DNA of 50,906 bases from assembly GCF_902705855.1 (NCBI RefSeq), contig NZ_CACSIJ010000014.1:226349-277254 (forward strand), in the 5' to 3' direction. Below are positions 18,747 through 26,330 of the stretch, in pieces; position 1 is the stretch's first letter; each line of letters begins with the position of its first letter. The notes under the pieces are model-generated. The model was not told the origin of the DNA and did no database searches. It saw only the letters and a program-made list of their open reading frames with translations. The stretch comes from Zhongshania aliphaticivorans (GTDB lineage Bacteria > Pseudomonadota > Gammaproteobacteria > Pseudomonadales > Spongiibacteraceae). The position numbers and the translations under genes were made by a program.

Positions 18747-18790
18747 TTGCCTGAATCTGTCGAGCCATTTATGATATGTTATATCATATC
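18747..18790 (+). promoter_or_regulatory. Zinc-island promoter with Zur-box-like operator
   Basis: GATATGTTATATCATATC (18773-18790) is an 18-bp palindrome with one mismatched pair. Its core GTTATATCATATC matches 10 of 12 informative positions of the gammaproteobacterial Zur core GTTATAnTATAAC. TTGCCT (18747-18752), a 17-base spacer and TATGAT (18770-18775) make a sigma-70 promoter whose -10 overlaps the left arm. Zinc-loaded Zur would therefore block it. The rest of the 306-base gap (18539-18844) shows nothing else. Confidence 0.75.
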
Positions 18791-18844
18791 TGTATATGGG
18801 GAGTGATAGGTGTGAAATACAGCTAACAGGGCGATGGGGCCATC

Positions 18845-19246
18845 ATGAGTCTAGCGATAGGTATTGCGGTGACACCGTATATGAATGCGCAACAACTGGC
18901 GTTTTTCTCCGACAGATTGTCAGCGCTGAAGCGCGAAACATTGGGCCATATTCACGCGGCGCAAAAACGTCTTGGCGAGCGTTTTGAGCTGAATGACGAG
19001 GCGGACTTGGCGCAGTATGAGGAGGAGTCTCGTATGGCGCTGCGCATTGTCGACCGAGAGGCAAAGTTGCTGCACAAAATAGATGCCGCTGTGGCGCGTA
19101 TCCGCGCTGGAGAATATGGTTATTGTTTGGAAAGCGGTGAGCCAATTGGTATTGACCGCTTATTGATTCGACCTACCGCTGAATACTGTGCGGAGGTGAA
19201 AACACAAATGGAAGAGAAGGAAAAGCACTATGGCAAACGCCGCTAA
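18845..19246 (+). CDS. DksA2-like RNA polymerase-binding regulator with incomplete zinc finger
   Basis: A 133-residue DksA/TraR-family protein. The coiled coil has the DxxDxA tip motif (Asp51, Asp54, Ala56) that enters the RNA polymerase secondary channel with ppGpp. The C-terminal finger has only Cys94 and Cys115; the partner positions are Ser97 (CLES) and Val118 (CAEV). Canonical DksA has four Cys. This matches the DksA2 paralogue of Pseudomonas, which works without zinc and is made under zinc limitation. It is the first gene behind the Zur-like box and overlaps the next gene by 17 bases. Role inferred: keep stringent-response control running when zinc-dependent DksA fails. Confidence 0.88.
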   Translation: MSLAIGIAVTPYMNAQQLAFFSDRLSALKRETLGHIHAAQKRLGERFELNDEADLAQYEEESRMALRIVDREAKLLHKIDAAVARIRAGEYGYCLESGEPIGIDRLLIRPTAEYCAEVKTQMEEKEKHYGKRR

Positions 19247-20441
19247 AAAACTGCCTGTCTCGGTACTTTCGGGATTTCTTGGCGCGGGCAAAACGACGGT
19301 GTTGAGTCATGTTCTGAACAATAGAGAAGGTCGGCGGGTGGCGGTGATCGTTAACGATATGAGCGAGATCAATATTGACGCCAGTGCGGTGAAAAATGAG
19401 GTTGAGCTCAATCGCAGCGAGGAAAAGCTAGTCGAAATGAGCAATGGCTGTATTTGTTGCACCCTGCGGGAAGACTTGCTGCTGGAGGTGCGCCGGCTGG
19501 CGGATGAGGGTCGCTTTGATTACCTGCTAATTGAATCTACGGGTATTTCTGAGCCGCTGCCGGTTGCAGAAACCTTTACCTTTGCGGATGAGGATGGCGT
19601 CAGCTTGTCTGATGTGGCGAGCTTGGACACCATGATTACGGTCGTCGATGCGGTTAATTTTTTAAAGGACTATGACGAAGCCAAATTTCTGCAGGAAACG
19701 GATGAGCACTTGGGTGAAGAAGACCAACGCAGTGTGGCAGATTTATTGGTGGAGCAGGTGGAATTTGCCGACGTACTGCTGATCAGTAAAACGGACTTGG
19801 TGGATGAGCCCACGCTAAACCGTTTGATTGCGGTACTGAAGACCCTGAATACCGTCGCGGATATTGTTCCTATTCGCAACGGGCAGGTGGATATCGATCA
19901 GGTGCTCGGCACGGGCAAGTTTAGTTTTGAGCGAGCGCAGCAGGCGCCGGGCTGGTTACAAGAGATGCGCGGTGAGCATGTGCCGGAGACAGAGGAATAT
20001 GGTATCGCCAGCTTTACCTATACCGCTCGGAAGCCGTTTCACCCACAAAAGTTTTACGACTTTCTTCATGGCGGAGATATTCAAGGCAAGTTAATTCGTT
20101 CTAAAGGTTATTTTTGGTTGGCCAGCCGTCCCGAGTTTGCTGGGCAGTGGAGTCAGGCTGGCGGTATGGCCCGCTATGGTTTTGCCGGCATGTTCTGGAA
20201 GGCTATTCCCCAGGAGCGCTGGCCTGAGGATGAGGAGTATCTCGCCTCTATTAAAAGTTCGTGGCAGGAACCCTTTGGTGATATGCGTCAGGAGCTGGTG
20301 TTCATTGGCCAGAAACTTGATCGAGATCGCTTTGTTGATGAATTAGATAACTGCCTGTTAAGCGATGATGAATTATTGGCGGGGCGTGAGCATTGGCTGG
20401 CCCTGCCAGATCCTTTTCCGGCTTGGGAGGCTGAGGCATGA
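19230..20441 (+). CDS. zigA: COG0523 zinc-chaperone GTPase, ZigA type
   Basis: A 403-residue CobW/COG0523 GTPase. GFLGAGKTT (residues 15-23) is Walker A, NGCICC (Cys74, Cys76, Cys77) is the CxCC metal motif, IESTGISEP is the switch/Walker B region and ISKTD replaces the usual NKxD. The CobW C-terminal domain follows (about residues 265-380). Homologues of this subfamily bind zinc and are thought to deliver it to client enzymes under starvation. Its position directly behind a DksA2-like gene with overlapping frames mirrors known Zur regulons. The symbol follows the Acinetobacter/Pseudomonas usage and is an orthology guess. Confidence 0.87.
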   Translation: MANAAKKLPVSVLSGFLGAGKTTVLSHVLNNREGRRVAVIVNDMSEINIDASAVKNEVELNRSEEKLVEMSNGCICCTLREDLLLEVRRLADEGRFDYLLIESTGISEPLPVAETFTFADEDGVSLSDVASLDTMITVVDAVNFLKDYDEAKFLQETDEHLGEEDQRSVADLLVEQVEFADVLLISKTDLVDEPTLNRLIAVLKTLNTVADIVPIRNGQVDIDQVLGTGKFSFERAQQAPGWLQEMRGEHVPETEEYGIASFTYTARKPFHPQKFYDFLHGGDIQGKLIRSKGYFWLASRPEFAGQWSQAGGMARYGFAGMFWKAIPQERWPEDEEYLASIKSSWQEPFGDMRQELVFIGQKLDRDRFVDELDNCLLSDDELLAGREHWLALPDPFPAWEAEA

Positions 20442-21118
20442 ACGCAGTTGCATTAAGTGATGGCAGCGCTATCGAGCGTGAGCACAGTGATTTATTAATA
20501 CGCCGCACGGTTTTTGGTTCGGCGGCAGATTGCTTGGTCGATATTTACCAGACTGACGTTAATTTAGCGGTGTGGCAGCGCGAGCTTTCAAACTCAGTAA
20601 AAAAGAACTGTCTTAGCTTGCTCGCTGATCGACACTTTACCGGCTGCCGCTTAGTGCTGACGGCGGATAAGATCGATAGCTTAGACGATGTTATGCCGGA
20701 GTTGCTTCGGTATCCCGACCTTCGGCGGGATATACAGTTGTTGGCGGATATGTTTCTCACCTTGTTTGGCCTTGAGCGCATCGGCCTGCGCCTGACGCCA
20801 TTAAAAGGCAGTATGTGCCCTAAATTTCATGTTGATCGTGTGCCCTGCCGACTAATCACGACGTATGTGGGAAAGGGGACTGAGTGGCTTCCCCATCATG
20901 AAGTAGACCGCAGCAAACTGGGTGCCGGTAGCAATGGAATGAGTGACTCGGTGAGCGGGATTATATCTGGCGATGGCTGTATTCAAACCTTGGCAAGTGG
21001 CGAAGTAGCACTGCTAAAGGGTGAAATGTGGGAAGGGAATGAAGGTGCGGGGGTGGTTCACCGCTCGCCCTTAGTTGTACCGGAAGATCGCTTATTGCTT
21101 ACCTTCGACGTGGGATGA
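20438..21118 (+). CDS. DUF1826-family protein of the zinc cluster
   Basis: A 226-residue cytoplasmic protein matching DUF1826 in character; this family is repeatedly found next to COG0523 zinc GTPases. The ATG overlaps the GTPase stop (ATGA). Seen in the sequence: CPKFHVDRVPCRLITTYVG (His131, Asp133) and GVVHRSP (His208, Arg209). This HxD...H...R pattern at this spacing resembles the metal and 2-oxoglutarate ligands of double-stranded beta-helix Fe(II) dioxygenases. That resemblance is my inference, not a known assignment. No signal peptide or membrane segment. Function is unknown; a metal enzyme or metal-sensing partner of the GTPase is possible. Confidence 0.75.
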   Translation: MNAVALSDGSAIEREHSDLLIRRTVFGSAADCLVDIYQTDVNLAVWQRELSNSVKKNCLSLLADRHFTGCRLVLTADKIDSLDDVMPELLRYPDLRRDIQLLADMFLTLFGLERIGLRLTPLKGSMCPKFHVDRVPCRLITTYVGKGTEWLPHHEVDRSKLGAGSNGMSDSVSGIISGDGCIQTLASGEVALLKGEMWEGNEGAGVVHRSPLVVPEDRLLLTFDVG

Positions 21119-21182
21119 ACCGCGATCACCTTGGACGGGGTATGAGTACTTGAGTGCAAAAAATGAGAGGAACCATACGGTG

Positions 21183-21764
21183 ATGCATCGTCTTCGCGGC
21201 TTAACCCTGCTGCTAGCCTTGGGTGTGTCTGCTGGTTTGATTCATGCCGAGGGTGCGCATCATCAAGGTCATTCGCACCAAGCCCATGTGCACGGCAAAG
21301 CCGAATTGCTTGTGGTGCTCGAAGGGCAGCAACTCGATATTGAACTGCGCTCTCCGGCTGTGAACGTATTGGGTTTTGAGCATTATACCGATAGTCCTGA
21401 ACATCAAGCCCAGATGACTAAGGTAAAGGCAGCGCTGACTGAGGCGGGCGGTTTGTTTTACTTCGGTGCAGGGGCTTGTTGGCTATTGGATCAGCGTATT
21501 GATTTTGGCGCCCTAGCTAAGGTGGATGATGATCACAAAGGCCATTCCGATAGCGACTTGGCCGCTGAGGAAAAACCCGAACATAGCGATGTTCAAGCTT
21601 ATTACCAGTATCGCTGCGAACAGCCGGACAAACTCGACTCACTGACAGCGGATATTCCTGTCATCTTTCCCGGCGTTGAGTCGTTGCAGGTGGAGTGGAT
21701 AGTGAATGGTCGGCAGGGAGCTTCAGTTCTGGATGCTCGTCGTCGCGATGTTAGTTTTAGGTAA
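21183..21764 (+). CDS. His-rich periplasmic zinc-binding protein, ZrgA/DUF2796 family
   Basis: A 193-residue exported protein. The signal peptide ends near LIHAEG; the mature N-terminus is His-rich (HHQGHSHQAHVHG), and a second acidic/His patch lies mid-chain (DDDHKGHSDSD). AHVHGKAELLVVLEG, LRSPAVNVLGFEH and FPGVESLQVEWIV are typical of the DUF2796 family, which includes ZrgA, a zinc-regulated periplasmic protein that helps zinc uptake. The frame is open from 21075, but GAGAGGAA sits just before GTG-ATG at 21180/21183 and the signal peptide starts there. In Pseudomonas a homologue (PA4063) is next to the ABC/DUF3299 genes; here those lie 4 kb further on. Confidence 0.83.
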   Translation: MHRLRGLTLLLALGVSAGLIHAEGAHHQGHSHQAHVHGKAELLVVLEGQQLDIELRSPAVNVLGFEHYTDSPEHQAQMTKVKAALTEAGGLFYFGAGACWLLDQRIDFGALAKVDDDHKGHSDSDLAAEEKPEHSDVQAYYQYRCEQPDKLDSLTADIPVIFPGVESLQVEWIVNGRQGASVLDARRRDVSFR

Positions 21765-21772
21765 GCCCTGTA

Positions 21773-22222
21773 ATGAATAATATTGAGCGAACCCTCGAAC
21801 AAGCTGAAATCAGTTGTCGCGCCACTGGTGCCAGACTAACGGAAAAACGTAAGCGCATTCTGATTGGCTTACTCAAGTCGGAAAAAGCTCAGTCTGCCTA
21901 TGAATTGATTGGCTATATGCAAAAAGAGTTTGGTGAGTCGCTGCCACCCACAACGGTGTATCGCATTCTTGATTTTCTGGCCAGTGAAAATTTAGTACAC
22001 AAACTTCATCTGGCTAATAAATACGTTGCCTGTTCCCACATTAATTGCGACCACACCCATGAGGTGCCGCAATTTTTGATCTGCGATGAATGTGGCAGCG
22101 TGAAGGAGATGGGGATTAAAACGGCGTTGATTAACACGCTTAGTCGCAGCGTCAAAGACGCTGGTTACATCCTCAAAAGCCCGCAGTTAGAGCTGCACTG
22201 TCTTTGTCAGGGCTGCGCCTAG
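21773..22222 (+). CDS. zur: Fur-family zinc uptake regulator
   Basis: A 149-residue Fur-family repressor. The winged helix spans about residues 20-85 (PTTVYRILDFL is the recognition region). The dimer/metal domain has CSHINCDHTHEVPQFLICDE with CDECG, and the C-terminus HCLCQGCA supplies the second CxxC of the structural zinc site. The N-terminal part and the HCLCQGC ending fit Zur rather than Fur. Lying inside the zinc cluster and only nine bases after the ZrgA-like gene, it should bind the palindrome at 18773-18790 when zinc is plentiful, thereby repressing its own operon. Confidence 0.88.
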   Translation: MNNIERTLEQAEISCRATGARLTEKRKRILIGLLKSEKAQSAYELIGYMQKEFGESLPPTTVYRILDFLASENLVHKLHLANKYVACSHINCDHTHEVPQFLICDECGSVKEMGIKTALINTLSRSVKDAGYILKSPQLELHCLCQGCA

Positions 22223-22255
22223 TTGGCCATCTGACAGCGACGATAAGGAGAAAAC

Positions 22256-22669
22256 GTGACACCTTTATCTACCCATATCGACAAGGCCGCCATCGGTCTG
22301 TCTCTGTTGTGCGCTGTGCATTGCTTACTGCTTCCGGTCGCTTTGGCGGTCTTGCCAACGCTGGCTGCCAGTTCGTTTGGAGGTGAGCGTTTTCACCTGT
22401 GGATGTTAATAGCGGTATTACCCACCAGCGTAATTGCCTTGAGTATGGGCTGCCGGCGCCATCGCAATATCAGCGTTTTGGTGATGGGCTTACCTGGGCT
22501 GGCTATTCTCACCGTGGCGGCGCTATTTGGTCATGAGTGGTTTGATGAACGCGGCGAGAAAATCGTATCGCTTATAGGTGCGTCGCTGATTGCCTTTGGT
22601 CATATTAAAAACCATACATTGTGCCGACAACAAAAGTGCGACTGTGAGGGGCAGCAAAATGCAAAATAA
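22256..22669 (+). CDS. MerC-domain small membrane protein
   Basis: A 137-residue integral membrane protein with four predicted hydrophobic segments. The first holds LLCAVHCLLLP, a CxxxC pair where mercury transporter MerC has its metal-binding cysteines. The C-terminal tail is Cys-rich (CRQQKCDCEG). The start is GTG, with a perfect AAGGAG five bases upstream. MerC carries Hg(II); no other mer gene is present, and the setting between zur and a methyltransferase points to zinc or another divalent metal. Its 3' end overlaps the next gene by 11 bases. Family fairly sure; metal and direction unknown. Confidence 0.8.
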   Translation: MTPLSTHIDKAAIGLSLLCAVHCLLLPVALAVLPTLAASSFGGERFHLWMLIAVLPTSVIALSMGCRRHRNISVLVMGLPGLAILTVAALFGHEWFDERGEKIVSLIGASLIAFGHIKNHTLCRQQKCDCEGQQNAK

Positions 22670-23387
22670 TGAAATAGCAGCACTCTTTAATAAAGCTGCA
22701 GCGACATACGATAAACAGTGGGAAAGAATGGCACCCATCCGCGATACCATCCATTTGTTAATGGAGGCCATCTTCGTCGAGCTGCCTGAAAATGCCAATA
22801 TTCTATGTGTAGGTGCAGGCACTGGGGCTGAATTGATTCAGTTGGCGCAAAGGTTTCCGTCTTGGACTTTTACTGCTGTAGACCCTTCGGAAGCCATGTT
22901 GGCAGTTTGTGCTCGGCGACTTGAAGAGTTGGGTTTGGCTGAGCGTTGCACTCTTCATTGTGGCTATCTTGAGTCGCTCGAACCGGCCGGTGCTTTTGAT
23001 GCGGCTACGGCCTTACTGGTATCTCAGTTTTTGTTGGATAAAACCGCTCGCATCCAATTTTTTGAGAGCATAGCTAAGCGGCTCTTACCCGGCGGTATCT
23101 TGGTGAGCTCAGACCTGTCTGCCGATTTGGATTCGCCTGCTGATTTGGCGCTTATGAAGGTGTGGTTTCGTGTGATGAAGGCCAGTGGTCTGAGTAAGGA
23201 AGACATCGAAAAAATGCACGCCGCATATCGCAATGACGTGGCTGTTTTACCTGAGGCAGAGCTTAGCCGCATTATTGAATCGGGTGGATTCGAGATGCCC
23301 ACAGTATTCTTTCAGTCTGGGCTGATACATGCATGGTATAGCAAAAAAGCTCATTGCTTGGCAGCGCCGACGGCGGAAACACTATGA
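22659..23387 (+). CDS. Class I SAM-dependent methyltransferase in the zinc operon
   Basis: A 242-residue methyltransferase. [12 protein letters not shown] (motif I, about residues 46-57), [10 protein letters not shown] (acidic loop binding the SAM ribose) and [13 protein letters not shown] (motif after strand 5) define the Rossmann fold. The N-terminus [15 protein letters not shown] resembles small-molecule and tRNA-modifying (CmoA-like) enzymes. The ATG at 22659 is preceded by GAGGGG and overlaps the MerC gene; an earlier in-frame ATG at 22590 lies deep inside that gene and is unlikely. Its stop overlaps the HisI-like start (ATGA). Nothing in the sequence shows the substrate; operon position ties it to zinc limitation. 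Confidence 0.85.
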   Translation: MQNNEIAALFNKAAATYDKQWERMAPIRDTIHLLMEAIFVELPENANILCVGAGTGAELIQLAQRFPSWTFTAVDPSEAMLAVCARRLEELGLAERCTLHCGYLESLEPAGAFDAATALLVSQFLLDKTARIQFFESIAKRLLPGGILVSSDLSADLDSPADLALMKVWFRVMKASGLSKEDIEKMHAAYRNDVAVLPEAELSRIIESGGFEMPTVFFQSGLIHAWYSKKAHCLAAPTAETL

Positions 23388-23815
23388 TCAATACAGGTTT
23401 TCTTGCCTTTGAAGATTGCCTGCGCGGTGATCGGCTGGCGCTGCCTGAGGTATTGGATAATGTGCGTTTTGCGTGTAATGGGCTGGTTCCGGTCATTGCT
23501 CAGGATCACCACAGTCGCGAGGTGCTTATGCTGGCGTGGATGAATCGGGATGCCTTAGAGCAAACGCTCCAAAGCGGCGATATGACGTATTGGTCTCGCT
23601 CACGCGCTCAGTTGTGGCGAAAAGGAGAAACGAGTGGCCATTACCAGCGTCTGAAAACCATGCGGATTGATTGTGATGGCGATACCTTGCTGTGCGACGT
23701 TGAACAGCGCGGTTCTGCCTGCCATACCGGCAGACCTAGCTGTTTTTACTTGCAGGTGGATGCAAACACCCGCAGCGTAAAAGTCACTCACTCCGCGCCA
23801 AAGAAACAATGTTAG
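23384..23815 (+). CDS. hisI: HisI paralogue (phosphoribosyl-AMP cyclohydrolase) in the zinc operon
   Basis: A 143-residue PRA-cyclohydrolase, which opens the purine ring of PR-AMP in histidine synthesis. [11 protein letters not shown] (from residue 78), DCDGD (Asp96, Asp98, Asp100, metal site) and the zinc cysteines Cys97, Cys113 (ACHTG) and Cys120 (SCF) are all present, so it should still be a zinc enzyme. No HisE domain is fused. About 12 residues of N-terminal extension precede the usual start region. Extra HisI copies in Zur-linked clusters are known and are suggested clients of COG0523 GTPases. The his operon at 29.6 kb in this window holds no hisI, so whether this is a second copy or the only one cannot be told here. 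Confidence 0.87.
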   Translation: MINTGFLAFEDCLRGDRLALPEVLDNVRFACNGLVPVIAQDHHSREVLMLAWMNRDALEQTLQSGDMTYWSRSRAQLWRKGETSGHYQRLKTMRIDCDGDTLLCDVEQRGSACHTGRPSCFYLQVDANTRSVKVTHSAPKKQC

Positions 23816-23894
23816 AAACTTGCTTTCGTGTTGCGATTAGCCTTATAAAATTCGAGCTACTATTTTTTGCAATGCACACCAAGGATGTTTGTAA

Positions 23895-24941
23895 ATGTCG
23901 ACACTGAGCGCTATTCCCACCAATGTTATCACCGGCTTTCTTGGTGTTGGAAAGTCGACGGCCATCCTGCATCTTTTAAAGCAAAAGCCAGATCATGAAC
24001 GTTGGGCGGTGCTCGTCAATGAGTTTGGCGAGGTGGGTATCGACGGCAGTTTAATCAGCGGTAAAGAAAGCGAAGTTTCTGGGGTATTTATTAGAGAAGT
24101 ACCGGGAGGGTGTATGTGCTGCGCCGCCGGTTTACCCATGCAGATTGCATTGAACCGTTTACTGACTCACGCCAAGCCACATCGATTGTTAATCGAACCC
24201 ACTGGTCTTGGTCATCCTCAAGAGGTGCTGGCGGTGCTATCTGCTGAGCACTATAAAGTGGTGCTAGATTTACAAGCGACTATCACCTTAGTGGATGCCC
24301 GAAAAATTACTATACCGCGCTATACCGAGCACGCGATATATAATCAGCAAATGGCGATTGCCGATGTGATTGTGGCGAACAAGGCGGATCAATATGAGGT
24401 TGAGGATTTCCCTGCGCTGCTAGATTTTTTGGAGACGCGTTTTGGCAATAATCAGGTGGGCTTGAGTAGCAAATCTGTTTTTCAAGTGAGCCAAGGCGAA
24501 CTTGATATTGAGTGGCTGGCGGCGCCGGCCCATGAGCACCAGCAGGAGTATCACCATCATCATAATTCGGATTCAGGCGAACAACCGGTCGTGGAAGACT
24601 TCCCGCCGATAACATTGCCGGATGAAGGTTTTCTTTGTATCGACAACCAAGGCGAGGGTTTCTTCAGTCGTGGTTGGGTCTTCTCCCCAGAGTGGGTTTT
24701 TGATGCGGCTAAACTTTATGGTTTGTTAGTGGGTGTCGATGCCGAGCGTATCAAAGGCGTCTTCGTCACAGCGCAAGGCATTACGGCCTACAACAAGGCC
24801 GACGGGGTATTGACGGAGTTCGAGCTTGACGATTGTCTGGACAGCCGAATCGAATGCATTAGTACAGACCCAGAGGTGCTTGCGCTCTTAGAAACAGCCT
24901 TATTTGATTGTGTATTAAGTAAGCCCTATTCCTCTGTGTAG
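23895..24941 (+). CDS. Second COG0523 GTPase, His-rich (ZinG/YeiR-like)
   Basis: A 348-residue COG0523 GTPase distinct from the one at 19230. GFLGVGKST (residues 14-22) is Walker A, GGCMCC (Cys73, Cys75, Cys76) the metal motif, IEPTGLGHP the switch and VANKADQ the guanine-specificity motif. A His cluster (HEHQQEYHHHH, about residues 212-222) sits between the GTPase and C-terminal domains, as in YeiR/ZinG-type zinc-binding members. AAGGATG eight bases upstream is the ribosome site. It starts 79 bases after the HisI paralogue; a role in supplying zinc to that enzyme is an attractive guess. Its 3' end overlaps the convergent DUF3299 gene by 16 bases. Confidence 0.85.
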   Translation: MSTLSAIPTNVITGFLGVGKSTAILHLLKQKPDHERWAVLVNEFGEVGIDGSLISGKESEVSGVFIREVPGGCMCCAAGLPMQIALNRLLTHAKPHRLLIEPTGLGHPQEVLAVLSAEHYKVVLDLQATITLVDARKITIPRYTEHAIYNQQMAIADVIVANKADQYEVEDFPALLDFLETRFGNNQVGLSSKSVFQVSQGELDIEWLAAPAHEHQQEYHHHHNSDSGEQPVVEDFPPITLPDEGFLCIDNQGEGFFSRGWVFSPEWVFDAAKLYGLLVGVDAERIKGVFVTAQGITAYNKADGVLTEFELDDCLDSRIECISTDPEVLALLETALFDCVLSKPYSSV

Positions 24942-25507
24942 GGCCTAATGGAGTCTACTTCGATGGAGTAGGCCGCTGTCGCAGTATCGTTCTCGACGAT
25001 TGTGGTTTTGATGGTGCCGTATAACCAAAATGGGTCGTACAGTGATGATAGTTTGAAGCCCTTTTTAAACTCAGCATACACAATTTGATTCGGGGGTGGC
25101 GGTGGTACATGAATGCAGGCGCCAAAATACGGAACTAAAAAGAATTTGGTTATATGGTGCCGATCTACACCAAACTCCAGTGGTACGATAAATCCGGGAA
25201 TACGAATGGCTTTGCCGTCGAACTCGGCAATAACCTTGGTGGAAACCAAGGCTTGCTGATAGGGGTCGTCGCCTGGCGCATCCAATGCGGCTTTGATTTG
25301 GCTGGCAATCTTATCTGCGTCTGAGCCATCTTTAATTTCATTGATAGAATCTGGTGGATTTAAAAAAGCTTCCAGATCATCTTTGGGTATAAGGTCTGTC
25401 CATTCTACCGTCTGGTAATTACCCTGAGCGAAGGCCGTGCTAGTCAATACAAGCAGCAGTGCGACCAGAGCATAAGTAGGAATTGAACGTAAAGAAACGA
25501 GTGCCAA
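24926..25507 (-). CDS. Secreted DUF3299-family protein
   Basis: A 193-residue exported protein with signal peptide MALVSLRSIPTYALVALLLV ending at AFAQG. The mature part carries VEWTDLIPKDDLEAF, IRIPGFIVPLEFG, FFLVPYFGACIHVPPPPPNQ and YGTIKT, the conserved core of DUF3299. Members sit next to a LolCD/MacB-like ABC transporter in zinc-repressed loci (PA4064-PA4066 in Pseudomonas, as recalled). Here the gene is divergent from the ABC genes rather than in line with them. The C-x-H-V-P loop suggests a metal or redox site, but function is unknown. Confidence 0.82.
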   Translation of the reverse strand: MALVSLRSIPTYALVALLLVLTSTAFAQGNYQTVEWTDLIPKDDLEAFLNPPDSINEIKDGSDADKIASQIKAALDAPGDDPYQQALVSTKVIAEFDGKAIRIPGFIVPLEFGVDRHHITKFFLVPYFGACIHVPPPPPNQIVYAEFKKGFKLSSLYDPFWLYGTIKTTIVENDTATAAYSIEVDSIRPYTEE

Positions 25508-25617
25508 AATGGGCTCCTTTTACATAATTGGTCGCAGGGCTTGCTAGGCTTATTTTGCCAAGTCAGCTTGACGAAATACGCAATTGGCTTGAAAACAATC
25601 ATCGCGACTTTAAATAT

Positions 25618-25630
25618 GATACGTTATATC
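25618..25630. promoter_or_regulatory. Candidate second Zur site in the DUF3299/ABC divergent promoter
   Basis: GATACGTTATATC (25618-25630) repeats the left part of the Zur-like box at 18773 with one change (GATATGTTATATC). The right half is degenerate (GCCAAC). It lies 32 bases before the ABC gene and 111 bases before the DUF3299 gene, where one regulator could serve both. No convincing -35/-10 pair was found on either side. Confidence 0.5.
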
Positions 25631-25661
25631 GCCAACAACCACATCAATAGGAAATCGGCTC

Positions 25662-26330
25662 GTGCTACTCAGCATTAAAGACCTCCGTTTTCACTACCCT
25701 GGCGACAGTAAGGTGGTGCTAGATATTCCGCAATGGTGCTTGAGCGCGGGCGAACAGGTTTTTCTTCACGGTCCCTCTGGTGCGGGTAAGTCTACGTTTC
25801 TTAAATTGTTAGCCGGTCTTCTTGTTCCCAGCGGCGGCGGTATTACGATGTTGGGGCAGCCCTTGCAGGCTTTGCGCAGTGGCCAACGGGACAAGTGGCG
25901 GGCTCGCCATATTGGCTTTGTCTTTCAGCAGTTCAACTTAGTTCCCTATTTGAGTGGCCGAGATAATATTCGTCTCGCCGCCCACTTTGGCGGCAAGGGT
26001 GATGTCGATGCGGCTGCAACGGCTTTATTGACAAGCTTGGGGCTGGACGAAAAATTACATCGCAAGCCGGCGGCTGAACTCAGTATTGGGCAGCAGCAGC
26101 GGGTGGCCATTGCCCGCGCACTGATTAATCAACCGGAGCTGCTTATCGTCGATGAGCCAACCTCCGCTCTCGATGCTAAAAATCGCGATCTCTTCATGGC
26201 CTTGCTGGGTGAACAATTGGCGGAAAATAATACCGCGTTGATATTTGTCAGCCACGATCTTAGTTTGTCGAATGGCATGAGTCGCGTGGAGTCTTTGCAG
26301 GACATCAATCAGGCTGGAAGGGTTAACTAA
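25662..26330 (+). CDS. ABC transporter ATPase, LolD/MacB type
   Basis: A 222-residue ATP-binding subunit. LHGPSGAGKST (Walker A, about residue 35), VFQQFNLVPYL (Q-loop), LSIGQQQRVAIARAL (signature) and LLIVDEPTSALD (Walker B) are all intact, followed by the H-loop VSHD. The starting codon is GTG, with GGAAAT upstream. The FtsX-like permease follows in TAATG overlap, so the two make one transporter. This subfamily usually drives mechanotransmission or lipoprotein/peptide extraction rather than classic import. Its partnership with DUF3299 and ZrgA-type proteins in other species suggests a role in envelope adaptation to low zinc. Confidence 0.9.
   Translation: MLLSIKDLRFHYPGDSKVVLDIPQWCLSAGEQVFLHGPSGAGKSTFLKLLAGLLVPSGGGITMLGQPLQALRSGQRDKWRARHIGFVFQQFNLVPYLSGRDNIRLAAHFGGKGDVDAAATALLTSLGLDEKLHRKPAAELSIGQQQRVAIARALINQPELLIVDEPTSALDAKNRDLFMALLGEQLAENNTALIFVSHDLSLSNGMSRVESLQDINQAGRVN

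Noticed and set aside
22256-22669. A mercury resistance operon
   Set aside because: Only a MerC-domain gene is present; no merR, merT, merP or merA, and the surroundings are zinc genes.
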